Part shown: positions 1 to 11,135 of the stretch, piece by piece | Numbering within the stretch: position 1 is the first letter of the stretch | How the letters are laid out: each line of letters opens with the position of its first letter | Assembly (NCBI GenBank): GCA_023205875.1 | Contig: CP060754.1 | Location: forward strand, 1-64,000 | Length of the DNA stretch: 64,000 nucleotides | Source of the DNA: Chloropicon primus | Taxonomy: Eukaryota > Chlorophyta > Chloropicophyceae > Chloropicales > Chloropicaceae | Direction: 5' to 3' | Notes under the pieces: generated by a model | Database searches by the model: none | Told to the model about the DNA's origin: nothing | The model's input: only the letters and a program-made list of their open reading frames with translations | Position numbers and translations under genes: made by a program

Positions 1-1
1 C

Positions 2-148
2 AAAGCTGAGACGAGGGAGCCGTACGGGGGCCCCATGAACTTCAAGCTCAAGTCCAATTACGTTCAAGACTGGCTTTCCACGAGCGATCACAACCTGGAA
101 GACCTCCTGGAGAGGCGCAGCTCGGGGGTCAGTGTCAGCTCTCATTGA
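2..148 (+). CDS. C-terminal end of an unidentified protein (5' end outside window)
   Basis: An open frame enters from the left edge and ends at a TGA at 146-148, giving 48 residues rich in Ser, Asp, Glu and Arg. It meets the histidine kinase gene tail to tail with about 90 bp between the stops, which fits the convergent packing seen elsewhere. No domain can be recognised in so short a piece, and it could be a chance open frame. Confidence 0.45.
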   Translation, partial: KAETREPYGGPMNFKLKSNYVQDWLSTSDHNLEDLLERRSSGVSVSSH

Positions 149-238
149 GATTGCTTGGCTCTTTGAATATACAACACTTTTTTCTACTCTACTACTACTA
201 CTGTTTCTGATAATATACTTTCCTCTTTTCTATCTAAA

Positions 239-3043
239 CTATTCGAAGACAATCGGATTGTTCCTCTTTTTGAGTTGCTCAACAATCACTTTCTTCAGGT
301 TGTCCATCTTGCAGGGCTTGGTGAGAACCGCATCCATTCCAGCTTCCAAGTACTTCTGCTTGTCCGACTCCATCGCATTTGCCGTAAGTGCAATGACAGC
401 TTGATCCCAACCTTGGTCTCTCAATCTCTTTACCGCCTCATCGCCCGACATGACTGGCATGGTGATATCCATCAGTACGACATCGTACTTGGACTCAGCG
501 CATTTGTCAAGGGCCTCTTTTCCGTTGCCCGCAGCGGAGACTACGCAGCCTTGCTCAATCAGCAGCTTGCACCACAAGCGCCTCAGTGTTGCTGAATCTT
601 CTACGATCAGAAGATTGATGCCTCGTGGGAAATCTGAACCGTCCTCCTTCTTCTTACTTTCTTCAACGTCCTTGCGCATGTGCTCCTCCTTCACAATTTG
701 CACCTTGACAGAGAAGGTGAAAGAAGTTCCTTTACCCTTTTCACTCTCCACATTGATTGTGCCTCCGAGGCGTTCGACAAGGGACTTTGAGATACTAAGG
801 CCGAGGCCTGTTCCGCCGAATTCCCTTGTGATAGAGGGCTTCGCCTGCGAAAACGCAGCGAAGATGTCCTCCAAGTTCTCCTTGTCAATTCCGACGCCAG
901 TGTCCTTGACGCAGAATTCCAGGAGCATCGTGTCCGGTCCCGCAGCTCTGCCCGCCGTGAGCAGCACCCTTATACTTCCCTGGTACGTGAATTTCACGGC
1001 ATTTGACACCAAATTCAAAAGGACTTGCCTGATTCTCACTGGATCTGTGTTCACCATTGCAGGGACGTCTTCTCCAATATCGAAACTAAGCTCGATGTTT
1101 GGCCTCGTCTTCTTCGCGCTCAACCTTTGCTCTCTTATGAGGTCGTGAACCATGCCGTGAACATTGAAATTGACTGGATCAAGCACAAGCATTCTTGCTT
1201 CGATCTTTGCGAAATCCAAGACATCATTCACAATTGCGCACATCAGCTCTGACTCCTCTTTCACACTTTGGATGTGCTCCTGGGTGTCCGTATCCATTTC
1301 CATTTGGCTGTTGCTGAGCATCATGTCCACAACCGCTACGATAGCTGAAAGGGGGTTTCGAAGCTCGTGACAGACAAAGGAAAGGAACTCACTCTTGGCA
1401 TGACTCGCCACTTGGCTCTTGTGCAAGGACTTCTCATGCAACTGAGACTCCAGCTCAATCGCTTTTTCCAAACTCTGCAATTCCCTTGAATGAGCGTTTT
1501 GGATATCCATTTTCTCTCCAGCATGCTGTTTCAGGAGATCCATCACTTCGGTCTCGTTCTGCTTCCTGATGATGGATCTCTTCGTCTCAAAATCCTCATT
1601 CATTTTGGTGAGCTCCCTCCCGTGGCCGTCGGCTAAGGCTTTCGAAACCTCAGCGTTCTTGCCCTCGATATCACTCAGCCTAGCCTCTGCTTGGACCAAA
1701 GCAAGTCTGGCCGCCTCTCTCATTCCTTCAACCCTCTTTTGAAACTCTCTCTCATCATCTTCCAAGAGCTTCTTCTCGGCGTCACTGCTCTGGTGCGTGC
1801 CCGAACCAGAACCGTCTGTACCTGCGGATGCCCCCGACTGCTGCCCTTCCGACACCTCCGACTTCCCTGTGGATGACGCTGAGCTCTTGTTCCCCGCACT
1901 CGATGTTGCTCCAGACCGAGTGCCGTACGAGCTCATGTCCGCGTCATCACCCCTATCCATTTGCTCCTTCATCTCTGATTCTATCATAGCAATTTCCTGC
2001 TCGAAACTCTGTTCCATTCTCGCGCTCTCGCGCTGTTGCAATTCTTTCAATTCTTTCGCTCGGTTCTCCTCAATGGCTTTCAGTTGCTTTGCTTTCAACG
2101 CGTTGAGCTCCAAGTTGTTCGCAACCTTAGCTTGCTCCCTCAGCCTTAGAATGACCTTCTTCGCGTTTCTTCTCTCCTTTTTGAGCTCCAGGCTCTTGTT
2201 GTTGGAAGCAAAGAGCTGCTCAGCCTTCTTCATCTCGTATGCTGCCACGAACTCGAGCTCGTTGTCAAACTCAGTGAGCTTGAACTTGGCTTTCATGTGC
2301 TGCACCTCTCGCAATTGCTCGGCTTCTTTCCTTTGAATTTCCCGGAGCTGCTGCGCCATGAGCCTGTTCACCCGGAGCAGGCCCTCCTTCTTCTCCTGAG
2401 CGATGTGCCTCATGTTGAGCTCCTGCCACACCAGGAGGTTCTTGGAAGTCCGCTGATGAGACTCGTAGAGCTCGTCCCTCTCGTCCCTCTCACGCTCTTC
2501 GAGCTCCCTCGCAGCAGACTGAAAAGATTCACGCTTCACCAAGATAATCTTCCTGACGTTGTTTCTCTTGTTGCGGCTCTCCAGGAGGTGGCCGCACTCC
2601 GTTGTCTTGAGCTTCAACTCCTCGAAAAGTTCGAGGATGGAACGCTTAAACCCTTTCCTCTTCTTCTTGTCCGCGTCTTCACTATCCTGGAGGGCGAGGA
2701 GCTTCTTTCTCTGCACATGAAGCCTTTCGTCCAAGTGCTTTGCCTCCATCCCCTCCGAGAGCTTGTTCTGCAGCTGGCTGCGTTGGAACCTGACTCTCTT
2801 TTGTGCGATGAGAACGTTTTCCTCGATACAAAGACTCTCTCTTTGGAGCTCCCTTAGAGTTTTTCCTTGCATCGACTTCATGATTTCGAGCTGCTCCTGG
2901 CCCTCCTCCATGATCTCGTCCTGTGCGCCCGCGGAGTCGCTGTTTGTCTCCTCTCCCTTCTTGCCCAGGAGGCCGGAAGAACCCTCAGAGAGGGCATCCG
3001 ACCCGGGATGTTGGTCTCCTCCTGTTCGTGGTGACGACGACAT
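239..3043 (-). CDS. Hybrid histidine kinase with long coiled-coil N-terminus and C-terminal receiver domain
   Basis: A single-exon protein of 934 residues. The first ~550 residues are charged, Glu/Lys/Arg/Gln-rich coiled coil, broken by a Ser/Gly linker near residues 370-420. An HisKA domain follows with the H box CHELRNPL (phospho-His about residue 559), then a HATPase domain with N box (NLVSNAVKFT), G1 (DTGVGI) and G2 (GGTGLGLS). A receiver domain of about residues 806-925 has the acceptor Asp in VVLMDITMPVMSG (about 859) and the conserved Lys in TKPCK. No transmembrane segment is visible, so it is probably soluble and senses through or dimerises by the coiled coil. In this family the phosphate goes His to receiver Asp, then to an HPt protein; such an HPt gene lies at 19355. 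The ATG has no competing upstream start. Confidence 0.93.
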   Translation of the reverse strand: MSSSPRTGGDQHPGSDALSEGSSGLLGKKGEETNSDSAGAQDEIMEEGQEQLEIMKSMQGKTLRELQRESLCIEENVLIAQKRVRFQRSQLQNKLSEGMEAKHLDERLHVQRKKLLALQDSEDADKKKRKGFKRSILELFEELKLKTTECGHLLESRNKRNNVRKIILVKRESFQSAARELEERERDERDELYESHQRTSKNLLVWQELNMRHIAQEKKEGLLRVNRLMAQQLREIQRKEAEQLREVQHMKAKFKLTEFDNELEFVAAYEMKKAEQLFASNNKSLELKKERRNAKKVILRLREQAKVANNLELNALKAKQLKAIEENRAKELKELQQRESARMEQSFEQEIAMIESEMKEQMDRGDDADMSSYGTRSGATSSAGNKSSASSTGKSEVSEGQQSGASAGTDGSGSGTHQSSDAEKKLLEDDEREFQKRVEGMREAARLALVQAEARLSDIEGKNAEVSKALADGHGRELTKMNEDFETKRSIIRKQNETEVMDLLKQHAGEKMDIQNAHSRELQSLEKAIELESQLHEKSLHKSQVASHAKSEFLSFVCHELRNPLSAIVAVVDMMLSNSQMEMDTDTQEHIQSVKEESELMCAIVNDVLDFAKIEARMLVLDPVNFNVHGMVHDLIREQRLSAKKTRPNIELSFDIGEDVPAMVNTDPVRIRQVLLNLVSNAVKFTYQGSIRVLLTAGRAAGPDTMLLEFCVKDTGVGIDKENLEDIFAAFSQAKPSITREFGGTGLGLSISKSLVERLGGTINVESEKGKGTSFTFSVKVQIVKEEHMRKDVEESKKKEDGSDFPRGINLLIVEDSATLRRLWCKLLIEQGCVVSAAGNGKEALDKCAESKYDVVLMDITMPVMSGDEAVKRLRDQGWDQAVIALTANAMESDKQKYLEAGMDAVLTKPCKMDNLKKVIVEQLKKRNNPIVFE

Positions 3044-3822
3044 ATCGCCCAGTGTCCAGTGTCTTCCTTTCCTTCACCCCGTGTTTTCGTGGTGCCCGAA
3101 CGCAAGTCTTGGTCCTTGGTTGGTGTTGCCGCAAGCGCCTTGGAGCGCTTGACTCCCGTGTCCCTTGTGTTTCTACCAAGGTCGTCAGGTCTTGGGTTCT
3201 CTTCTTCTTCTCCCACCCGGGATGATGATGATGATGACAAGAGGAGGGACGAGAGGAGTGGAGAGGACCCCAAATATCGGTCTTATTTTAGGTTTTTTGG
3301 CTTGAGACCACTCCCTTCTTTCTTTTTCTTTTTCTTTTCTTTTTCTTGGAGGGAATCCCTGGAGGCATTTTGGACTGAAGAGGGGAGGCGTTTTCGCGGG
3401 AAGGGAAGGAAGGGGAGGGGATCCTCCACACAACCCATAACACACAACACACAACACACAACACTCTCCTTCTTTCTTCTTCTTTTCTTCTTCTTTCTTC
3501 TTTCTTCTTTCTTTCTATTCTTCTTCTTCTTTCTTGTGGTTTCTATAGGAATTCAAGAGTAGAGGAAGAAGAGAGAGGGGGGGTTGGTTTGAAGAGGAAT
3601 CCATCCTCCCCGGGCTCTTCTTCTCCAAAGCGCTCCGAACGCAAAAAACGGGGGGAAGAGAACGAAACCAACCAGACGAACCACAACAACAACAACAACA
3701 ACAAGCACGAAACACAGAACACAGAACACACACACGAACATGTAGCAGGGGGCTTCGTGCACAACACACAAGGCACACTGTTCGGAAGGAGCAACGATAA
3801 CACGTACCTGAAAGCAAGAACG
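3044..3822. promoter_or_regulatory. Divergent 5' region with simple repeats
   Basis: This 779-bp gap separates two genes that start in opposite directions. It holds a CAACA-type repeat near 3426-3465 and a long CTT/TTC pyrimidine tract near 3470-3535. Frames that cross it are low complexity and match nothing recognisable. It presumably carries both promoters and 5' UTRs. No specific factor site can be named. Confidence 0.4.
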
Positions 3823-6800
3823 ATGGGAACAACAACACAGCCTCTTCTTGGAGGCCTCGTGCTGCTGCTGCTGCTGACCTTGGCCACCACAGCGTCCAGC
3901 GCCGCTCCCTCGAGCCACAACCAGGTAAATTTGGACGTGTACGACGGCGTGGAGGGGGGATTGGTGGCCACACTCTCCCAACCCGCCTCGCCCCTCAGCA
4001 CAAGCAACGTTTCGGTCGACGTCTACGTCTACAACGCCCTGGACAACATATCGAGAACTTGCGTGACGGAAGACGAGGAGGTGGAAGTCACGGTATCCCA
4101 CATGTAAGTACGCCACTCGAGCCTTTGACCTCTGACCTGCACTTACTGACGGACCACCGCCAAACTACTGCACAACTGCTCTCTCATTCTTTCTCGTTCG
4201 TTCCGCTCCCAGCGAGCAAAGCCAGCACCTTTCGTGCCTCTACCTCCCCAGCGACCTGGTGTCTGAGATCTGGACGGCGACGGAGGAGCTCGCAGTCGCA
4301 GAGGTTGCATACCTGGAATCGAACAGGCTTGCGCAGAGCAAGTTTCGAAAAGACGGGCAAAGTTCGGGTGTCCTCTTTGACAGAAGCCAAGCGCTCCTGC
4401 AGGAGAGGGAGGTGAAGAAACAGCAGAGACAGCTGGCTCTCTCGAAGCTGGTGTCCGAGGCCCTGCACTCCCAGACGCTCCTGGCGACATCGAGCGAGAG
4501 CGCTCCTTCTGGCGAGGATCGCCCAGTGCAGAAACACCAGACACGCGCTACTTGCAGGGTTCCGTTGAACTTGTCCAAGCGCTTTGCGTTGGCGACGCTT
4601 TCCAGCAACACCAAGTTAAAGGATGGCGAAGCCTACTGGAAAGTGCTCGTGGAGGGGGCACACTCGGCGCCCTTTCGACTTCATCTCGCGCTCCCGTCCC
4701 CGGAGCAAATGATCGACAAGATGAGCGTGAAGGGGATTCTCCCCAGAGCAGTCGACAAGAAGGAGGGGGGTGAGGTGCTGGTTTGGGGGCAAGGGTTCCA
4801 GGAGGGTCTTCGGTGCTCAGTTGGAGGGGGTGCCGCGGGGGAGAGTTACGCGCAGGTTTTGAACGAGTCTTGCGCTCTTTGCAGCATTCCAAGGGGCGTC
4901 GAGGAAGACGGGTCTCCTGACCAGTACACCTCGATAGACCTGTACTACAACCCCTTGTGCCGCAACAAGATTGAAGTGTATCGCTACGACAGGCCCAAGG
5001 TTCTGAGTGCGGAGACGCTGGGGGCGTCAAGGTACAGCGAGATCGTGGTTCTGCTCGAGCTTGAGAGGGCAGAAGTGGACAGACTCGTGCGCATGCCAGA
5101 GCTGACTCCTTCGTGCCGGCTGAGGAGCACCAGGGCTGGGGACTTGTTCGAGATGGCCGCGGAAATCGTTCAAGCAAACTCCACCGTGCGCTGCTCGGTG
5201 GGTGACGACAGAATTGTTGAAGGGTCCTACGAGCTCAGCTTCTCTGTGAACGACGTGCAGTACGGTTTCTTTGGCCACACCGTGCGTGTGAGGTCGGCAG
5301 AAATGTGGATCGAGAGCGTCCACTTTGATGGCGCCTCCGATGATGTTGTCGCGAAGGTTCGGATAGAAGGGAGCTTCAGCAGCGAAGAAGTTTTTGCTCA
5401 GATGCAGCTCACCTTGACCACACTCGCCACGGGGCGAGAGCAAAAAGTTCTGTACCCCCTGTCCTGGGATGGACAAGGAAGGGAAAAGGTTGTTCGGATC
5501 AAGCTGCCGGAGTCCATGAGACCAACGCTGTTCAGCACCCTGGACCTTTCCATCTCTCGTTCCGAAGGCGTGAGCATCAGAGTCGAAGGCCCAAAGGTCT
5601 TGTGGAACCCAGCGACCATCATCGAGGGGTTCGCTCTGGAGAGCCAGTGCATCTTAAACTCCCGTGAACAAGAGAGCGCAAGCGTGAAGGTAATGGCGCC
5701 TGGACACGCCCAATTTGAAGCCGCTGGACTTGTCTTGAAGACGAGTGGTGGTAGCGCGATTCCCGCGTATCACTACCGGGTTTCCCAAGTCACGCAGACC
5801 CTTGTGAAGGGAAACGACTCTTGCGTTGCGGGTGATTCTGGGTTGGGGTTGGTCGAACAGGCCTGCGGGGTCGAGCTCGACGTCGAGGTGTTCTGGCACA
5901 ATATCAAGCCAGCTGACTTCCTTACGATCGGCGTGGAACTGAGTTACCAGCAAAACCACGAGGTCTTGAGAGTAGCATTTCCCAACGCGATCCAGTTGTG
6001 GGGGCTGAGCGAGGATTCGGGTTCGTGCCCAAGCGGTTTCAGTGAAGAGGGTCTGGTCGGGCCAGAGGAAGCTTTGGACTACACCGCGTTTGGGTTCGGA
6101 CTCGCCAGAAAGGAGCTGGAGGCGTTAAGCATGTACCCTCCGTACAACCCCACGGTCAGAAAGTACTCGGCTTTGACCTTTGAGGACAAGGTGTGGATTC
6201 ACTCTCCACTCAACTGGAAGAACAGCGGCGGAATGGACCTGAGGCTGACCTTCCAGGCTTACGAGAACGCTGTCACAGTGGACTTCCCGAGACCAAACTG
6301 GTTTATGATACCCCTGAACCTCAAGGAGGGCGAGAACAAAGCTACGCTCTCCATCACATCACCGACAAACCAAGCTGCAACGTTTGACTTGGATGTGTAC
6401 AGATCCGATCCTTCGAACTACATCAAGTCCATGACACTGCAGACGAGACACGAGAACAAGACTTTGTGCGCCCACAACAGCACGAGAGACTACCCGCTCT
6501 GCATCCCGGGCTCGCACCTGTTTCAGCAAGTCACGATGTCCGAGGCCATATACTTGGAAGTGGAATCCAACGCAACGCTGACGTCGCCCTTCATTGTGGG
6601 CCACAATGCCACGGAGAACGGGTTGACGAGGTACGCGCTCTCGCACAAGCTGCTTGAGGAGCACACGTTTTCGATCGGGCACGACATGGTTCTCAACAGC
6701 AAGCAAAGAATATCGATAACGATTGACTGGAAAGCCGAAGGCGGCCACAACTTTTTGGTGAACAAGGTATACGACAGGCCCGAACCGGTGGATCCCAACG

Positions 6801-7741
6801 ACAACGGCTTCCAGCTCCAAGCGGCATTCCCTGCCTGCGAAGTTTGCCCTTCAGGGTATTTTTCGGGGAAAATCAACAGCACGTTCTGCGAGCCTTGCAG
6901 GGCTGGATATTTCTCGGGCAGTCCGGGGAGGGGCATATGCGAGTCTTGCAAGCCGGGTTACTATTCGATGGACTACGCGAACGAAAAGTGTGACCCTTGT
7001 CTGAGGGGTCTTTACATGCCCAAACCTGGGGGGAAGGAGTGCTTTGAATGCCCCAAGAATGCGACTACCAGCGCGAGGGGCTCGATGTCCTGCACCCTCA
7101 TCGAGGAGAAGGAGAAATGGCTGCCCACAATTGTCGTGGAATTCTCTGTGACTGTGAATGCAACGAACTTGTCCGACGTGGGCAAAAAGTTTGGCGTGCA
7201 GGACATAAGCGACGAGCGCGCGATAGAGGTCCTGATGAAGGACGACACTGCTACAGCGTTTTCCTCGACCGCCCACAACGTCAGCGTGTCCGACGTTAAC
7301 GTCTGGGTAACGGAGCTCGAGCATGGTCTGATACAGGCCAAGATCAACGTGACTTTGGTTCCCAACATCACCCTGAAGTCCTCTGAGAAAGAGAGGGCGG
7401 AGGCGATGAAGCAGCTCAGTGACATCTCGGCGGACAAGGGAATAAACTTGCTCGCTGACAACCCTGATCAATTCTTTGGCAGAACTCTGGAAGCCATCAA
7501 CGGGACGTCAACTGTCGAGAACATCTTGCAGCGGCAAACGCCGTATTCGAGAAGGGGGAAGAAAGACCTCCTGGCGGTCCATTGGATCATCTCGGTGTCG
7601 ATCTTCACCGGGTTTAGCTGCGTGCTCTTCACAAAAAGGGTTCGTAAGAGGTGCTACAAGAGGGCATCGAAAGGGAAGGTGGAGAGGGAGCGGCGACACC
7701 GGAAGACGAAATCGATGGGCGCTCTCCGAATGGTAATATAA
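3823..7741 (+). CDS. Large secreted/type I membrane protein with cadherin-like and GCC2/GCC3 cysteine-rich domains
   Basis: Two exons, 3823-4103 and 4213-7741, joined across a 109-bp GT-AG intron (GTAAGT donor, CCCAG acceptor, frame restored as an Ile codon), give 1269 residues. A Leu-rich signal peptide occupies about residues 1-30. Around residue 790 a stretch containing IPLNLKEGENK and ending FDLDVYRSD matches the bacterial/algal cadherin-like beta-sandwich pattern. Residues about 969-1053 form a cysteine-rich ephrin-receptor-like (GCC2/GCC3) module with repeated GYFSG/CxxC motifs. A single membrane helix lies near 1214-1238, followed by a short basic tail. Many NxS/T sites suit an extracellular protein. 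The function is unknown; an adhesion or wall-linked surface role is inferred from the domains only. Confidence 0.85.
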
Positions 7742-7746
7742 TGATT

Positions 7747-7770
7747 TGTAAAGGGTACATCATCTTGTAA
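7747..7770 (+). terminator. Green-algal type poly(A) signals (TGTAA)
   Basis: TGTAAA at 7747-7752 and TGTAA at 7766-7770 lie 5-30 bp after the stop of the preceding gene. TGTAA is the established polyadenylation motif of chlorophyte algae. Confidence 0.5.
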
Positions 7771-7813
7771 CAACAATAAAATAGTTTGGGATATGTTTGG
7801 AAAGTACTTTCTC

Positions 7814-10800
7814 TCAAGGCCCACTGAAGAAGCTTGGCCAAATGTCGTTGCTACCTACGATAGACTTACACGTCGCAACTTTTTGGTCGCTGGGGTGGTC
7901 TTCTAAGCTTGGAACACCGTCACGAACAGAGTATCGGAATAGCATCCGCAGCATGTCATCGTCAAGGAACGCCAGGGCCCTGTGAATGATGCCTGCCCTC
8001 TTCGACTCTGCCCGCGGAGACTTTGACGGGCCGAAGCAAAATTCGGACACGCAGTGGAGCGCAAAGTATCCTGTGATGCAACCGTCCCTGACCGCAGACT
8101 TCATGGACTCGCTGGTCAGCATAGACTCAAAACACGCATCGACCATTTCTGCTCTGTAAGGCAAAGTAAAGAAGAGCAACCTGGCATCCTTGTCATAACA
8201 TGATACGCAGGGAAACAGATGAAAGCATCCGGCTGAACATATGGCTTTCCATGCTTGCACCTGGTCTTTTACGGGCTGAGCGTTGCAGAGCGCAAGGGAA
8301 GCGCACAGCCCAAAGAACTGTTCTCCAAGGGACACTGACAAGAATTGATCCACAATGGCCGGAGAGATTTGCAAGGCAATGGCAGAGCCCCCGCCCCCGC
8401 GACAATGGTCTCCCACTTGACAGAGGTGTGCTTTCAGTATTAGCGGCATTCCTGCCACGAATGCGTCCTCCTTAAACAGTGCATCGCTCTTGCAGTATGC
8501 GTCGTGCAGAATTTTGCTCAATTTCATACTCTGCGTGGAAAGGTCGAGAAGAAAGATTGTGGAGTCAGGGTGGAATGAAACCAGATTCAGAATTTTTTGT
8601 CAGCGACAACTTACCACTGGCAGCCCCAGCAAATACTTTGAGCCGCTGACCTCGATGCAAAGCAGGTAAAGGAGAATCAAAGGGTACAAGTCCATTCTGC
8701 CCTCGCATACAGAAATGTCATACATCCAGTCCGGAATCGGCTGCGACGACCCTGAATCACCTTTTCGCAGGCCATTAACAATGTGTTGCGCGACTTCAGC
8801 TTCATTCGCGACACCGCAACTCGTGAGGTCTGCTTCGAAAGGACCGAGGGCAAGCCATTTCTTTGCCAAGATTTCCTCCCTCTTCTGCAAAACAGCAGAA
8901 AATAATTTTGCGCTGAAGAGGACGTCAGGACAAATCGGTACCTCTGTTCTTTGAGATCTGAAAATGGCTTCTGCTGCGCAATCCCAGAGAAGAACGATGT
9001 CCATCACAGATTGATCGACTCTGTCGGATTCCAGGAACGTGTCGATCGCAAGTCGAAGGAGCGAGTAGTGAGCTGCATCCATGTCCCACAACAAGAGTGA
9101 ATTGCTATCGTCCTCGAGATATTCTTCTTCGTCAACAACGTATGTTTTTTCCCTGTGAATAGAGAGAATCTCGTAGGCCAAATCAGTTGCAGCGGCCTCC
9201 TGCTCCTTGCAGACGGAACTTATGAACTGCAGGAAGAGGAAGAGGAAGAGCGATATCACGTGGTGCCACGAACCATGCAGAAACCTTGTTCCAGCGCCTC
9301 CTACATCCGTGCCTACAACAAGCATCCCGTGGCGAAGGTGTTGGTGCAGGAGACTCTTGTAGATGCTACAGGTGCTGACGGTAATCTCTCCTAGCTTTGA
9401 TACCACCAAACTCTCGAGACTCTTGTAAGGCTCCACGAGAATCCCTTGAGACTTGACGGCCGACGCAGCCAAGTGCCCGAAAAAACTTAGCCCGGACGCA
9501 AGAGCGGGCACATAGTAGAGTGTCTTGTCGTTTGTTTTGTCCAGTCCCTCCGCTGAATGCAGAAGCAGGGACTTTAGGCAATTGATTCCGACGTCGACGT
9601 GATCCAGCCATATTCCGTCTTTCGACCAGCCCGCCGCATTCTCTGACAGCATGCAAAAGAGGTTGTCGATCGCAATCAGATCTCCCGTTGGGACCTCCCC
9701 TGCCAGTCTAGTGCCGCCTTCGAGAAAGAGGGTCGTCGTTTGCGCGAACCAGCCTCTGGAATCGGCGTGGGTATGATCTCTGTAGTAACCTCGGAACAGC
9801 TTCAGCAGGTACGATTTCAAGGCGTTCTCCAGGTGGCCGTCCAACAGCTTGATCTCCTCATAAAGCTCCCCAAGAAGTTTCACAAAAGCCTCGCTGGCCT
9901 CTTTCGATACAAAGGCTGGGTCGCGCTCCGTGGCCAGCAGCAGGAACCACACCAGGTGCACCTTGAGGCTCATGTTCTTGGCCTCCCGCAGCTTTGACAG
10001 CAGGAACGACACCACTTCCGCAGCGCTGTCGGGTCCACGATACGAGGGGATCCCCTGAGTCTCTAAAGCGATCATGACCTTCAAAATGGAGAGGGAGAAC
10101 GACTCTGACAGTGACCTGCTTCGTATGATGGAGTCGAGGTCGCACTCTTCGCTCAATCTGGTGGCCAGTTTGTTGCGGAAGTGCTTCGACGGCAGAGGTC
10201 CGCCTGAACCTTCGGCGCCCCTCGCCGCATCCCCAAACCCCTTCTTCTGAGCAAAGTAATTTGCAAGCAGAGAGGGGAGCAAGATATCACTCAGCAAAGA
10301 CAGGGAGTATTGGCTCCCTCTGTTGCTGCTGCTGCTCGCGTCCCGCAACAAGGCATCGAAGAGCTTGGCGCGCTCCACAAGATACCGGAAGCAGTTGCTG
10401 TAGACGGAGCCGTGGCGCGAGTGAACAGAGTACTCCAGAATAGCCCTGATCATGTCATACGCGAAGCACCGCTGGTTCAAAACCTGTGATCTGACCAGCA
10501 GGGCAATGTCGTGCAAGGTGAAGTTCCTGCAGCTCCTCCAGTCCTCCGAGGTCAGCATATCCCTGCAGAAAATCGTGCTGGAGCTCGCGGAGGAAGAGAG
10601 GATCTCCGGCGACGCGGGAGCATCGGCGCCCACGAGAATCCTTCCCCTCTCGTCGAACCAGACGCCCCTGCTCCACGACGAGGCCTCGTCCTCCTCGCGC
10701 TCCCTCGGATCCACGGCGCCGCCGCCCGCCTGCGACGTTGCGCTTCCACCTCCCCGTCCCCCGTTCGAGTCGGGCTTCTCCCCTTCCTCGGCACCTTCCC

Positions 10801-11050
10801 GAGCCCTCAGCCTGGCTGTGCCGTCCGTCAAGCTCTTGATCCGCCTGGCGAGCTCCGCCCTGTTCCACTTGGGGCGGTTCCCCTCTCCCTCGTCGCTGGG
10901 TCCCTCCGCGGTTTGCGTCTTCTTCCTTCCTAGTTTCAGGGCACTCGGGACGTCCCCGGGTTTCGGGATGGGTTTGGGGGGTTCGAAGGTGACCGCGATT
11001 TGCTTCCCCCGCCCCCTCCCCCCCTTGCGTTCCTTCACCTCGCCGATCAT
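7814..11050 (-). CDS. RPAP1: RPAP1/IYO (MINIYO)-like RNA polymerase II-associated protein
   Basis: Two exons, 11050-8615 and 8530-7814, flank an 84-bp intron (GTAAGT donor, CGCAG acceptor, phase 0), giving about 1050 residues. Residues ~131-210 carry the RPAP1 C-domain signature: a WFDERGRIL-like strand followed by FTLHDIALLVRSQVLNQR, which matches the block shared by animal RPAP1 and plant IYO. The rest is helical and ARM-like. The family helps assemble and import RNA polymerase II and, in plants, promotes elongation and differentiation. At 1050 residues it is shorter than the plant proteins (about 1,400-1,500). The Gly/Ser-rich N-terminus is low complexity. It lies 86 bp downstream of the NAD synthetase gene on the same strand and converges with the gene at 3823. 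Confidence 0.82.
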
Positions 11051-11135
11051 GAAAAAACGATTTGCCTCCCCTGCCTGGCCCCCTCCTCGGGTTTCCTTTG
11101 GTTCCCCTCGGGAAATCCTAAAAATTTTAGAAAAT

